Assembly (NCBI GenBank): GCA_000799755.1
Contig: JUHI01000011.1
Coordinates: forward strand, 124,001-188,000
Origin: Martinezella tropici
Lineage (GTDB): Bacteria > Pseudomonadota > Alphaproteobacteria > Rhizobiales > Rhizobiaceae
Reading direction: 5' to 3'
Length of the DNA: 64,000 nucleotides
Under the pieces are notes generated by a model. It saw only the letters and a program-made list of their open reading frames with translations, ran no database searches and had not been told where the DNA came from. Each line of letters begins with the position of its first letter. Within the stretch, counting starts at the first letter, position 1. The translations under genes and the position numbers were made by a program. Shown here piece after piece: positions 1 to 7,830 of this stretch.

Positions 1-672
1 CAATCCTGCCGTTGCGCCGGAGATGAGGTAGACGGAGATGCGAACCAGGTTCACCGGCACCATGGAGACGCGCGCGGCTTCGGCGTTGCCGCCGATCGCG
101 TAGATCCAGCGTCCGTAGACCGTTCGCCGCAGCACGAACCACCACAGGCAAAGCACGATCGCTGCGATAATGACCGATACCGGGATCAGACCAAAGGTGG
201 CGCGGCCGGCATAGAGGATGATCGGATCGGTGATTTCGAGGCTGGAGGCATGCGAAAGGCTGAGCGACAATCCGCGCGCAAATGCCATGGTGGCAAGCGT
301 CGCAATGAAGGGCGAGATGCCGCCGAAGCCGATTAGCAAGCCATTGAGCAGGCCGATCGCAGCCCCGCTGGCGATGGCGGCAAGTAATGTCGCAGTTGCC
401 GAGCCCGTCGCCGAAAACACGAGGCCGGCAGCCACGCCGGCAAAGGCGAGTGCGCTGCCGATCGAAATGTCTATGCCGCGGGCGATGATGACCGCCGTCA
501 TGGCGAATGCCGCCAAGGCTATGACCGCACTTTGCTGCGTGATACTGACGAAATTGCCTGCCGTCAGGAAGCGGGGATCGATCCAGCCGAACACGGCGAT
601 GGCGATCGCCAGAACGACAATCAACACCGGTTCGTTACGGCGGAAGAAGGATGTGATCGGGGACTGGGACAT
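1..672 (-). CDS. Ribose/simple-sugar type ABC transporter permease (partial)
   Basis: This is the N-terminal part of an integral membrane permease of the RbsC/AraH family, cut by the left window edge, so about 224 codons are visible and the stop lies outside. The start at 672 is preceded on the minus strand by GAGAGGG. After a short basic N-terminus come alternating hydrophobic helices, and the typical family segment ARGIDISIGS follows the second helix. It lies 106 bp downstream of the periplasmic binding protein gene and is almost certainly co-transcribed with it. It would form the membrane channel of the importer. No ATPase is visible; it should lie further left. The substrate cannot be told from the permease. 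Confidence 0.85.
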   Translation of the reverse strand, partial: MSQSPITSFFRRNEPVLIVVLAIAIAVFGWIDPRFLTAGNFVSITQQSAVIALAAFAMTAVIIARGIDISIGSALAFAGVAAGLVFSATGSATATLLAAIASGAAIGLLNGLLIGFGGISPFIATLATMAFARGLSLSLSHASSLEITDPIILYAGRATFGLIPVSVIIAAIVLCLWWFVLRRTVYGRWIYAIGGNAEAARVSMVPVNLVRISVYLISGATAGL

Positions 673-739
673 CGTGCCCTCTCTCGAACAATGGGTTCCT
701 GACACGCAGCAACAGGATTGCGGGGCGTGCTGCAAATGA

Positions 740-769
740 GGCCGGCGGCAGGACGAGCCGCCACCGGCC
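740..769 (-). other. GC-rich intergenic hairpin between binding protein and permease genes
   Basis: Arms GGCGGC (744-749) and GCCGCC (757-762) pair perfectly and are extended by GGCC (740-743) with GGCC (766-769) across a 3-nt bulge. There is no T-run. Hairpins in this position commonly protect the binding-protein mRNA or cause partial termination, giving more binding protein than permease. That role is inferred. Confidence 0.5.
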
Positions 770-778
770 GGGAGCCGG

Positions 779-1798
779 TTATTTGCCGACCGTCATTTGC
801 GAAGCGGAAACCTTCGGGCCGAGCTGTTCGGTATAGTTCTTGGCCTCGACGGCTTCCTTGTCCGTATTGATGTGGTCGAAGGTCAGGCCGGCCGCCTTCA
901 GTTTCTCTGCCGTTGCGTCGGAGCTCACGAAGTAGGTCGGCATGTAGAGATCTTTCGGCAGTTTCTCGCCATTGGCAAGACGTGCAGCCACCGCGACATT
1001 CCAATAGCCGACACGATAGGCGCCGGTGAGCACGTCAACCACCATCTTGCCGCTGTCGATCAGCTCCTTCATCTCGGCGTCACCGTCATAGCCGCCATAG
1101 ATGAGGTTCGAGCCCATGCTGCTTGCAACGGAATCGGCCGCCAGGCAGAGGCTGTCGGAGATGCAGGCAACGGCCTTCAGATCAGGATAGGTCGTCAGCC
1201 AGGTCTGGGCGGCATTGGTTGCCTTGGCTGCATCCCAGCCGGTCGGCTCGACGCCAACGATCTTGATGTCCGGAAACTCCTTCTTTATCGTATCGACAAA
1301 GCCCTTTTCGCGGGTGTCGGACACGAAATTGCCGCGGGAGCCGACAAGCAGAGCGATTTCGCCTTTGCCATCCAGGGACTTGCCGATAGCGCGGGCGACC
1401 ATGGCCATATTGTCGTAGTCCGGATAAAGCGTCGAATAGTTTTCACCCGCCTCGACCTTGTTGCCCATGGTGATGACCGGAATGCCGGCCGCTTCGGCCT
1501 TCTTGATCGCAGGGATGACGGCATTCTTATCGATCGGGTCGATCAGGATGGCGCTGACGTGCTGGTTGACGAAATTCTCGATGATGCCGACCTGCTTTTC
1601 CAGGCTGCCTTCGGCGCTCTGCCAGGTGGATTTGACGCCGTAGTCCTTCGCGGCAACGTCGCCGGCCTCCTTCATGCGGACGTAAAACGAGTTTTGTAGA
1701 TCGATCGCGGCAACGCCGAGGACCTTTTCGGCCGCCAGCGACGGTGTGGCAAGCGCAAGTGCAATAAGGGCGATGGATACCTTCAAAATAATACGCAT
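779..1798 (-). CDS. Sugar-type ABC transporter periplasmic substrate-binding protein
   Basis: A 339-residue protein of the RbsB/periplasmic-binding-protein type I (Peripla_BP_4) family. Residues 1-22 form a Sec signal peptide (basic start, hydrophobic core, ending SLAA). The mature part starts with the family pattern of a first beta strand followed by NSFYVRMKEAG, and contains ILIDPID and the later YGGYDGDAEM segment typical of this fold. The start has a good GAGGAG ribosome site. The gene follows the dehydratase gene by 145 bp on the same strand and precedes the permease. The neighbours suggest the importer may serve an amino-acid derivative or sugar conjugate rather than ribose, but this is inference from context only. 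Confidence 0.88.
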   Translation of the reverse strand: MRIILKVSIALIALALATPSLAAEKVLGVAAIDLQNSFYVRMKEAGDVAAKDYGVKSTWQSAEGSLEKQVGIIENFVNQHVSAILIDPIDKNAVIPAIKKAEAAGIPVITMGNKVEAGENYSTLYPDYDNMAMVARAIGKSLDGKGEIALLVGSRGNFVSDTREKGFVDTIKKEFPDIKIVGVEPTGWDAAKATNAAQTWLTTYPDLKAVACISDSLCLAADSVASSMGSNLIYGGYDGDAEMKELIDSGKMVVDVLTGAYRVGYWNVAVAARLANGEKLPKDLYMPTYFVSSDATAEKLKAAGLTFDHINTDKEAVEAKNYTEQLGPKVSASQMTVGK

Positions 1799-1911
1799 TT
1801 TTGTTCTCCTCTGCCATCAGCAGTTTTTGATGGGTGGCATTTGGGCGTTTTCCGCCTCTTCTCACTCTTGACCGACATCCCGCCGTAATGGTCGGCGATA
1901 TCGGTAATTGC

Positions 1912-1931
1912 CCGCCGCTTGGAAGCGGCGG
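1912..1931 (-). other. Hairpin between dehydratase and binding-protein genes
   Basis: CCGCCGCTT (1912-1920) and AAGCGGCGG (1923-1931) are perfect complements with a 2-nt loop. It sits just after the dehydratase stop and 110 bp before the binding-protein start. There is no T-run, so it may be an attenuating or mRNA-stabilising element rather than a strong terminator. Confidence 0.4.
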
Positions 1932-1943
1932 CACAGTTTTCGA

Positions 1944-2882
1944 TCAGTTCGACAAGCCGTCAGTGCCCGCACCGCAGACAAGGCCCGCAACTCTCTCCCC
2001 AGACTTTGGCTTGATGGCTCCCGCCATCAGCGCGGCAAGCGAGGCTGCACCGCTCAAATCCGCAGCAATGCCGAATTCGAACCACAGAAGCTCAGCCGCC
2101 CGCTGCATGTCGTCGTCCTCGATCAGGACGATGTCGTCGACGTGACGCCGCGCACTCTCGTAGATGCTCTCGTCGGTGCGCCCGCATGCCATGGTCGCGA
2201 CACGTGTCGTCACCTCCGGCAGCCTGACGACCGCGCCTGCCGCAAAGGACGCATGCAGCGTCGGCGAGCCCGCCGGCTCCACGCCAATGATCCGCGCCTC
2301 AGGATTGACCGCCTTGATGATCTCGGACATTCCCGTAATCAGGCCGCCGCCGCCGATTGCCACGATGTAGAGATCGACGTCGGGGATCTGCTCCAGCATC
2401 TCGATGGCAACGGTGCCCTGCCCCGCAACGATCGCCTCGTCGGCGAAGGGATGCATGTAGAAGGCGCCATGCTCCCTTGCGAAGGAAAGGGCAGCGTTAT
2501 GCGCCTCGTCCCAGACCGATCCGGCGTAGCGCACCTCGGCGCCCAGCTTCTTGAGCTTCTGCTCCTTTAGCGGGCTGGCATTGGCCGGCAGGAAGATGGT
2601 GGCCGGTACACCGGACTGGCGCGCCATATAGGCGCTTGCAAGTCCGTGATTGCCGCCTGAAGCGGCAACGAGACCGTTTGCCAGTTGCGCCGGAGTCAGC
2701 GATTTCACACGATTGACGGCGCCGCGGATCTTGAAGGAGCCGCTGACCTGCAGGCATTCGAGCTTGAGATGAAAATCCGCGGGCAGCTCCGCTCCGATGC
2801 AATGCTCGAGCTTCAGCACCGGCGTCCTACGGATGAAGGGCTTCACGCGCGCGGCGGCCGTCCTGATGTCTTCCACACTCAT
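1944..2882 (-). CDS. PLP-dependent threonine/serine dehydratase-like enzyme (EutB-like)
   Basis: A 312-residue fold-type II PLP enzyme. The lysine of the GSFKIRGA motif (near residue 50) is the expected Schiff-base residue, ASGGNHG binds the cofactor phosphate side, and a glycine-rich IGGGGLITG loop lies in the second half. This matches the catabolic threonine dehydratase / hydroxyectoine-utilisation dehydratase (EutB) group; no C-terminal ACT regulatory domain is present. The start at 2882 overlaps the upstream deacylase stop as ATGA, so the two genes are translationally coupled. A longer in-frame start at 2942 would lie deep inside the deacylase gene and is rejected. Coupling to a deacylase suggests deamination of a hydroxy-amino acid released by that enzyme. 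Confidence 0.85.
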   Translation of the reverse strand: MSVEDIRTAAARVKPFIRRTPVLKLEHCIGAELPADFHLKLECLQVSGSFKIRGAVNRVKSLTPAQLANGLVAASGGNHGLASAYMARQSGVPATIFLPANASPLKEQKLKKLGAEVRYAGSVWDEAHNAALSFAREHGAFYMHPFADEAIVAGQGTVAIEMLEQIPDVDLYIVAIGGGGLITGMSEIIKAVNPEARIIGVEPAGSPTLHASFAAGAVVRLPEVTTRVATMACGRTDESIYESARRHVDDIVLIEDDDMQRAAELLWFEFGIAADLSGAASLAALMAGAIKPKSGERVAGLVCGAGTDGLSN

Positions 2883-3970
2883 CGGATCGGCTCCTCGCTT
2901 GCGAGCGCTTCCGGGTATTCGTTGGCGAGCACGAAGCAACAATTGCCGGGTCTCACCCGTCCGGGCTGACGCTTGGCAAAAACGATGCCGTCGATCGGGT
3001 GATAGAGCGTCACCGGTTCGCGTTGCGGCGTGCGCAAAAAATGAATCCGGCCGGCTATCTCCCCCTTCGCCACGACGGCGCCGAGCAGGCTGATGGGCTC
3101 GAACACACCGTCCTCGTCGGAAATGATATAACCCTCGCTGCCCGGAACCTTCAAAACCCGCCTATTGGCGTCGGCCGGCCTGTCGATCTCGCCCTTCAGG
3201 ATTCCCGCATGCTTGAGCACGTTGCGGATGCCACGACGGCAGATATCCAGCGCATCCGGACTGACCAGACCACCGCCCGCCATCTCGCTACCGATCACGA
3301 TCAACCCCTGCAGATTGGCGGCAGCCGTCGATGTGCGGGTCTCGCCGAGGTTGTCGACCATGACCACGGTCGGGGCACCGAAAGCCAAGGTTGCCTTGAT
3401 GTTCAGACGATGTCCTTCGGGCGTTGGGGACGGTTCGATGATGGCGCTTGGGAGGATCATCAGCGACGAACCGCCGGAATGCAGATCGAGGAAGTAATCG
3501 GCAATCGGGAACAGGCAGTCATGCACATAGGCGGAAATTTGGCTGGTCAGCGTGCCATTGAAATCGCCCGGAAAGGTGCGATTGAAATTCAGGCCGTCGA
3601 CGGGAGAGGTGCGAGTGCCGGCTTCAACGGCGCGCACGTTGATGGCGGGGATGGCGATGATACGGCCATTGATATCCTTCGGGTCGATCTCGCGCAGAAG
3701 TTCGCCAAGGGCAATCGGCCCCTCATATTCGTCGCCATGATTTCCGGCCTCGATCAGGATCGTCGGACCGGCACCATTCTTGACCACGGCGAGCGGCACC
3801 TGGACCGTTCCCCATGCGTCATCATGAGGGGACTGCGGCACATGAAAATATCCGATCTGCTTTCCGTCGCGATCGAAATCGATAGCGGTGAAGACGCTGT
3901 TGCGCCGCGGAGAAATTGCGTTGCGCTTCTTATCGTGGTCGGTCGCGACTGCCTGCTTGTTCATTTCCAC
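2879..3970 (-). CDS. Succinylglutamate desuccinylase/aspartoacylase-family deacylase (DoeB-like)
   Basis: A 363-residue zinc carboxypeptidase-like amidohydrolase. The zinc motif is seen as EAGNHGDEYEGP (His and Glu ligands, near residue 75) with the second ligand in LDLHSGG (near residue 160). A biotinyl-like beta-barrel C-terminus (GVFEPISLLGAVVAKGEIAGRI) is typical of the DoeB/AstE branch. DoeB removes acetyl from N-acetyl-diaminobutyrate in ectoine breakdown, and rhizobial eut clusters pair such a gene with an EutB dehydratase, as here. However, the ectoine hydrolase DoeA is absent, the regulator is IclR rather than GntR/AsnC, and no cyclodeaminase is present. The substrate is therefore probably a related N-acyl amino acid. 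Confidence 0.82.
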   Translation of the reverse strand: MEMNKQAVATDHDKKRNAISPRRNSVFTAIDFDRDGKQIGYFHVPQSPHDDAWGTVQVPLAVVKNGAGPTILIEAGNHGDEYEGPIALGELLREIDPKDINGRIIAIPAINVRAVEAGTRTSPVDGLNFNRTFPGDFNGTLTSQISAYVHDCLFPIADYFLDLHSGGSSLMILPSAIIEPSPTPEGHRLNIKATLAFGAPTVVMVDNLGETRTSTAAANLQGLIVIGSEMAGGGLVSPDALDICRRGIRNVLKHAGILKGEIDRPADANRRVLKVPGSEGYIISDEDGVFEPISLLGAVVAKGEIAGRIHFLRTPQREPVTLYHPIDGIVFAKRQPGRVRPGNCCFVLANEYPEALASEEPIR

Positions 3971-4004
3971 TCACTCATTGCTCGTCTCTAATGTCAGCAT
4001 GACA

Positions 4005-4038
4005 GTTTCATATATGATGTCAAGTTTCTATATGAAAC
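4005..4038. promoter_or_regulatory. Palindromic operator between deacylase and IclR genes
   Basis: GTTTCATATA (4005-4014) is the exact reverse complement of TATATGAAAC (4029-4038). Each half also contains its own palindrome: TCATATATGA at 4008-4017 and GTTTC-TATAT-GAAAC at 4024-4038. The site lies in the divergent promoter region, 34 bp before the deacylase start and 57 bp before the IclR start. IclR-family proteins typically bind such 15-bp AT-centred palindromes, so autoregulation plus control of the divergent operon is likely. Confidence 0.7.
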
Positions 4039-4094
4039 AAATGGCAATGCAGATCCAAGTTCATTATGGTCGCCGCCAAGGAAGGAATCGCTTT

Positions 4095-4928
4095 ATGAGC
4101 AACACCGAAAACGATGGCGGCAAACCCGCCTATGCAGCGCCCGCCTTGACAAAGGGCCTCGAGGTGATGGAGCTGCTTGCCGAAGCCCGTCATGCCTTGA
4201 CAATGAAGGAGATCGCCGACGGTCTGGGTCGCTCCAAGAGCGAGATCTTCCGGATGCTCGTCGCGCTCCAGGAACGGGGATACATTGATCGCGATCCCGA
4301 GACAGACGCATATTCCCTGACGGATCGGCTGTTCAAGCTGGGGCTCCACACGCCGAATGCCCAAGACCTGATGAGCGCCGCCATGCCCGAACTCACGAAG
4401 ATTGCAAACGACAGTCAGCAATCCGCCCATCTGGTGGTCATCAACCATGGTCTGACCGTGGTAACCGCGGCAGTTCCGGGAGGGGAAGATATGTCATTCA
4501 CCCTTCGGCTGGGCTATGGGCGCATCGCAGCGGATGCCACGTCGGGCCAGGTCATCATGGCCTTTCAATCGCCGGAGGCCGCAAGCCGGATCATCGATGC
4601 CTGCGACATCCACAGCGGAGTGGCAAGCGATCGCGAGACGATCGCCGCGCATCTGGCTGAAATCAGATCGAAGGGGTACGAGCTTCGGCCGAGCCGAGAC
4701 TTTGTCGGTATCACCGATATTTGCTGCCCGGTGCTCGGCGCTGATGGCAATGCCGTTGCCGCTGTCATCATCGCCTATATCAACCGTCACACTCGTGAAA
4801 GCCGTCACGAACATACGGCAGAGATATTGCGGTCCGCTTGCGGTCGAATATCGGCCAAGCTGTCCAATCGTGTGAGATCGCCGGTCGAGCATGACTATGG
4901 AGCGATGCAAGACCAGCTGAAATCATGA
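4095..4928 (+). CDS. IclR-family transcriptional regulator
   Basis: A 277-residue regulator with an N-terminal winged helix-turn-helix (residues about 15-75, including LTKGLEVMELL and the recognition-helix region SKSEIFRMLVALQERGYI) and a C-terminal IclR effector domain with the conserved ending segment GITDICCPVLGADG. The start at 4095 is chosen because AAGGAAGG (about 4079-4086) precedes it and the domain begins there; an in-frame start at 3888 would run through the operator and into the divergent gene. It probably represses or activates the divergent deacylase-dehydratase operon in response to the substrate or a product. It converges with the oxidase gene, with a 110-bp gap that holds nothing recognisable. 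Confidence 0.88.
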   Translation: MSNTENDGGKPAYAAPALTKGLEVMELLAEARHALTMKEIADGLGRSKSEIFRMLVALQERGYIDRDPETDAYSLTDRLFKLGLHTPNAQDLMSAAMPELTKIANDSQQSAHLVVINHGLTVVTAAVPGGEDMSFTLRLGYGRIAADATSGQVIMAFQSPEAASRIIDACDIHSGVASDRETIAAHLAEIRSKGYELRPSRDFVGITDICCPVLGADGNAVAAVIIAYINRHTRESRHEHTAEILRSACGRISAKLSNRVRSPVEHDYGAMQDQLKS

Positions 4929-5038
4929 TGCGGATGAACATGCCACCTGCCACCAGGGCTGCGTGGGCCGGTCATTTCCGTGGAAAGCGATCCAATCAAA
5001 CGCTGTGATAGCAGTCGAATGGCAAGCCTCGAAGCAAA

Positions 5039-6166
5039 CTACCTGGCGAAGCGTTCGGGCCGGAAGGCGGTAAGTAGCGGATGGCGCTTGCCAGTGGCAA
5101 TCTCGTCGGCAAGCAGCTCGCCGGCGATCAGGCCCAGAGTTGCCCCGCTGTGGCTGAACGCAACGAAATAGCCGGGGATCGCCTGCAATTCGCCGAAGAC
5201 CGGCTCACCATCACCGGGAATGGGCTTGGGACCGACACCGTAATCGCCAATTTCGAGCTGCGGGTTTCCTTCCAGTACCTTTGAGGCTTCCCGTAGCAAG
5301 CCGGTAAGGGTTGAGGTCTTGATCTCGTAGCTGCCATCGGCGTTCACGATCACCTCTTCTTCCGACCATGCCGAATCCAGGGCAAAGGCCCCGTCGGGGG
5401 TCGGCCGGATGGCGACGCGTGGCGTGTTCAGTACAGCCTTTAGCGGATGATGGATCGGCTTCGTGCGGACCAGAAGCGCGATTGGGGTATCATCGCCGAT
5501 ATGTTGACCGGCCTTGGCAACGATTGCCGGCACATCACCCCCGGCGGCCAGCAACACGGCATCCGCCGGCCAATGGGCGCCATTGGCGGTCGTGACGCCC
5601 CTCATGCGGCCTTCCTCCACATTGACCGTCGCCCGGCCGGCATCGGTGACGATCTCACCACCCAGCGCCTGGAACTCTTCGGCAAGAATACCGATCAAGG
5701 ATGGCAGATCGACCCAACCTTCTCCCGGATTGAAGATAGCGCCCTGCCGCGTCACGGAATGGGGATCGATGCCCGGCGTCACGTTCGCAATCCGATCCGG
5801 CGTCAACAATTGGGCATGATAGCCAAGGTCCCGCTCGTAATCGAAGACCGCAGCAATGTCGTTGCTGGCATCGTCGGCATCCCAGGTCAGGCCGCCGTCG
5901 AAGCGCAGCCAGGCGGCATCGGGATATCTGGCTGATAGAGTGCGATAGCGGTCGAGGCCAGCCAGACGCAGACGATGATAGGCGTCCGAGCGACGTCTCG
6001 CCGAATTGAGCCAGGCAAGCGAGCGGCTCGATGCGCCGTTGGCGAGAGGACCATCATTGATCACCGTTGTCTGAACCCCAAGCCGCACCAGATGAACGGC
6101 GGTGGAAACCCCGAAGATACCGCCGCCGACGACAACGACTTTCGAGGGACGAGTGGAAGCATGCAT
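5039..6166 (-). CDS. FAD-dependent D-amino-acid/glycine oxidase-family oxidoreductase (DAO)
   Basis: A 375-residue flavoprotein of the DAO superfamily. The N-terminal Rossmann dinucleotide motif VVVGGGIFGVST is at about residues 10-22, followed by the family helix ASSRSLAWLNS that contacts FAD. The C-terminal GYFVAFSHSGATLG segment is the usual final FAD-binding part. Members oxidise amino acids, sarcosine or other amines to imines or aldehydes. It lies 69 bp downstream of the fused permease-ATPase, so it is likely the catabolic enzyme for what that importer brings in. The substrate is unknown; D-amino acids or N-methylated or opine-like amines are the natural candidates. Confidence 0.85.
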   Translation of the reverse strand: MHASTRPSKVVVVGGGIFGVSTAVHLVRLGVQTTVINDGPLANGASSRSLAWLNSARRRSDAYHRLRLAGLDRYRTLSARYPDAAWLRFDGGLTWDADDASNDIAAVFDYERDLGYHAQLLTPDRIANVTPGIDPHSVTRQGAIFNPGEGWVDLPSLIGILAEEFQALGGEIVTDAGRATVNVEEGRMRGVTTANGAHWPADAVLLAAGGDVPAIVAKAGQHIGDDTPIALLVRTKPIHHPLKAVLNTPRVAIRPTPDGAFALDSAWSEEEVIVNADGSYEIKTSTLTGLLREASKVLEGNPQLEIGDYGVGPKPIPGDGEPVFGELQAIPGYFVAFSHSGATLGLIAGELLADEIATGKRHPLLTAFRPERFAR

Positions 6167-6235
6167 GTTGGAAAACCTTGTCAGTAGTGGATGTTGCGAT
6201 CAACGAGCCGCCGGAGATGCCGCCGGCCCTGTCTG

Positions 6236-7762
6236 TCAGAGAACCTCGGCGAGGAAGCGCTTCAGTCGTTCGCTTTGTGGATTGTCGAAGATCTGTTGCG
6301 GGGGGCCTGCTTCGACGATGCGGCCCTCGTCCATGAAGATCACCTGATCGGCGACCTTGCGGGCAAATCCCATTTCGTGGGTAACGACCGCCATGGTCAT
6401 GCCCTGGCGCCCGAGATTGGCCATCAGATCGAGCACGCCCTTCACCAATTCCGGATCGAGCGCGCTCGTGACTTCGTCAAAGAGGACGACTTCCGGATCC
6501 ATGGCGAGCGCGCGGGCGATGGCGACGCGCTGCTGCTGTCCACCGGAAAGGCCGGCCGGGCGGTGATCCCTTCGCCCGGCAAGACCCACCTCCGCAAGGC
6601 GGGTCTCGGCAATCCGCCGCGCTTCGGCTTTCGGCATCTTCTTGATCTTCGTCAGCGACAGCATGACGTTTTCAAGCGCGGTGTGATCCGGAAAGAGATT
6701 GAAATGCTGGAACACCATGCCGACACGGCGACGCAGGCTTTCCGGTTTCATGGACAGAATGCTCTCGCCATCGAGCTGGATGTCGCCACGCTTCGGTTCG
6801 ACCAACCGGTTGAGGCATCTGAGCAATGTCGACTTGCCCGAGCCGGACGGGCCGATGATGCAGGTCACGGTGCCACGAGCAATATTGAGATCGATGCCTT
6901 TCAGCACCTCAAGATCGCCATAGGCCATGCTGAGATCGCGGATGCTGAGGGCGCCGCCCTTGAAGCGGGCAACAATATCGCGCCGCGCTTGCGTGCCCGA
7001 CGCCGCTTCCAACTCACCGACCTCGACAAGGCCGCTCGTCGCACCGGAACTGCGACCCTGACGTCCAAGGCGCAGGCGGGCATCGATGTAGTTGACGAGA
7101 TGCGTCAGCGGCACGGTGATGACCAGATAGAAGACGCCGGCGAGCAAGAGGGGCGAGAGATTGCCGGTGACGACAGCCTGATCCTGGCCAACGCGAAAGA
7201 TCTCCCGCTCCGAGACGAGCAGCCCGAGAAAATAGACCAGGCTCGAATCCTTGACGTTTCCGATGAACTGATTGACGAGCGCCGGCAGGACCCGCCGCAC
7301 CCCCTGCGGGATGACGATCAGCCGCATCCCCTGCCCGTAGCTCATGCTGAGCGCGCGGCAAGCCTCCATCTGGCCGCGCTCGACACTTTGAATGCCGGAT
7401 CGGAAGATCTCACCGATATAGGCGCCTGCAATCAGGCTGAGCGCGATGATCCCAAGCGGAAAGGGTGACGGGCCGAAGAGTTCGCGGCCGATGCGGGCAA
7501 AGCCTTGGCCAATGATGAGGATCGTCACGATCGCCGGCAAGCCGCGGAAGATATCGGTATAGATGCGCGCCGGCAGGCGCAGCCAACGCGACTGCGAGAT
7601 GCCCATCACCGCCAGCACCATGCCGATGATCACGCCGAGCACGGTGGAGGCTGCCGCCAGGATCAGTGTGTTCTTCAGTCCGACCGTGATCATGCTCGGC
7701 AGGACTTCGGCCATGGCATCCCAGTCAAGGAAGCTGCGGCGGAGGTTTTCAAGCCAATCCAT
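6236..7762 (-). CDS. Amino-acid ABC transporter permease fused to ATP-binding protein
   Basis: A 508-residue fusion. Residues about 1-235 are a His/Glu/Gln/Arg-type permease (hydrophobic helices; the loop GAYIGEIFRSGIQSVERGQM is the ATPase-coupling EAA motif). Residues about 265-508 are a polar amino-acid type ATPase with Walker A GPSGSGKST, signature LSGGQQQR, and Walker B ending VVLFDEVTSALDPE, where Val replaces the usual Pro after the catalytic Glu. H-loop His is in VVTHEMGFA. In most relatives these are two genes, so the importer is probably a homodimer of this single chain plus the separate binding protein. It follows that gene by 68 bp with a hairpin between. Confidence 0.92.
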   Translation of the reverse strand: MDWLENLRRSFLDWDAMAEVLPSMITVGLKNTLILAAASTVLGVIIGMVLAVMGISQSRWLRLPARIYTDIFRGLPAIVTILIIGQGFARIGRELFGPSPFPLGIIALSLIAGAYIGEIFRSGIQSVERGQMEACRALSMSYGQGMRLIVIPQGVRRVLPALVNQFIGNVKDSSLVYFLGLLVSEREIFRVGQDQAVVTGNLSPLLLAGVFYLVITVPLTHLVNYIDARLRLGRQGRSSGATSGLVEVGELEAASGTQARRDIVARFKGGALSIRDLSMAYGDLEVLKGIDLNIARGTVTCIIGPSGSGKSTLLRCLNRLVEPKRGDIQLDGESILSMKPESLRRRVGMVFQHFNLFPDHTALENVMLSLTKIKKMPKAEARRIAETRLAEVGLAGRRDHRPAGLSGGQQQRVAIARALAMDPEVVLFDEVTSALDPELVKGVLDLMANLGRQGMTMAVVTHEMGFARKVADQVIFMDEGRIVEAGPPQQIFDNPQSERLKRFLAEVL

Positions 7763-7796
7763 TCAATTCCCCATGAAACTCTAAAGGCAAGCCAAT

Positions 7797-7824
7797 GCCG
7801 CCGCCCGGCGAGCCGGACGGCGGC
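7797..7824 (-). other. Strong GC-rich hairpin between binding protein and permease-ATPase genes
   Basis: GCCGCCG (7797-7803) pairs with CGGCGGC (7818-7824), and inner CCGGC (7805-7809) pairs with GCCGG (7812-7816) across one C/A mismatch. No T-run follows. As with the hairpin at 740-769 it sits just after a binding-protein gene, suggesting mRNA stabilisation or partial termination that favours the binding protein. Confidence 0.55.
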
Positions 7825-7830
7825 GCGGCC

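Noticed and set aside
797..1699. A 300-codon open frame on the plus strand opposite the ribose-type binding protein gene
   Set aside because: It is a mirror frame of a clear minus-strand gene with signal peptide and family motifs. Its translation has no recognisable domain.
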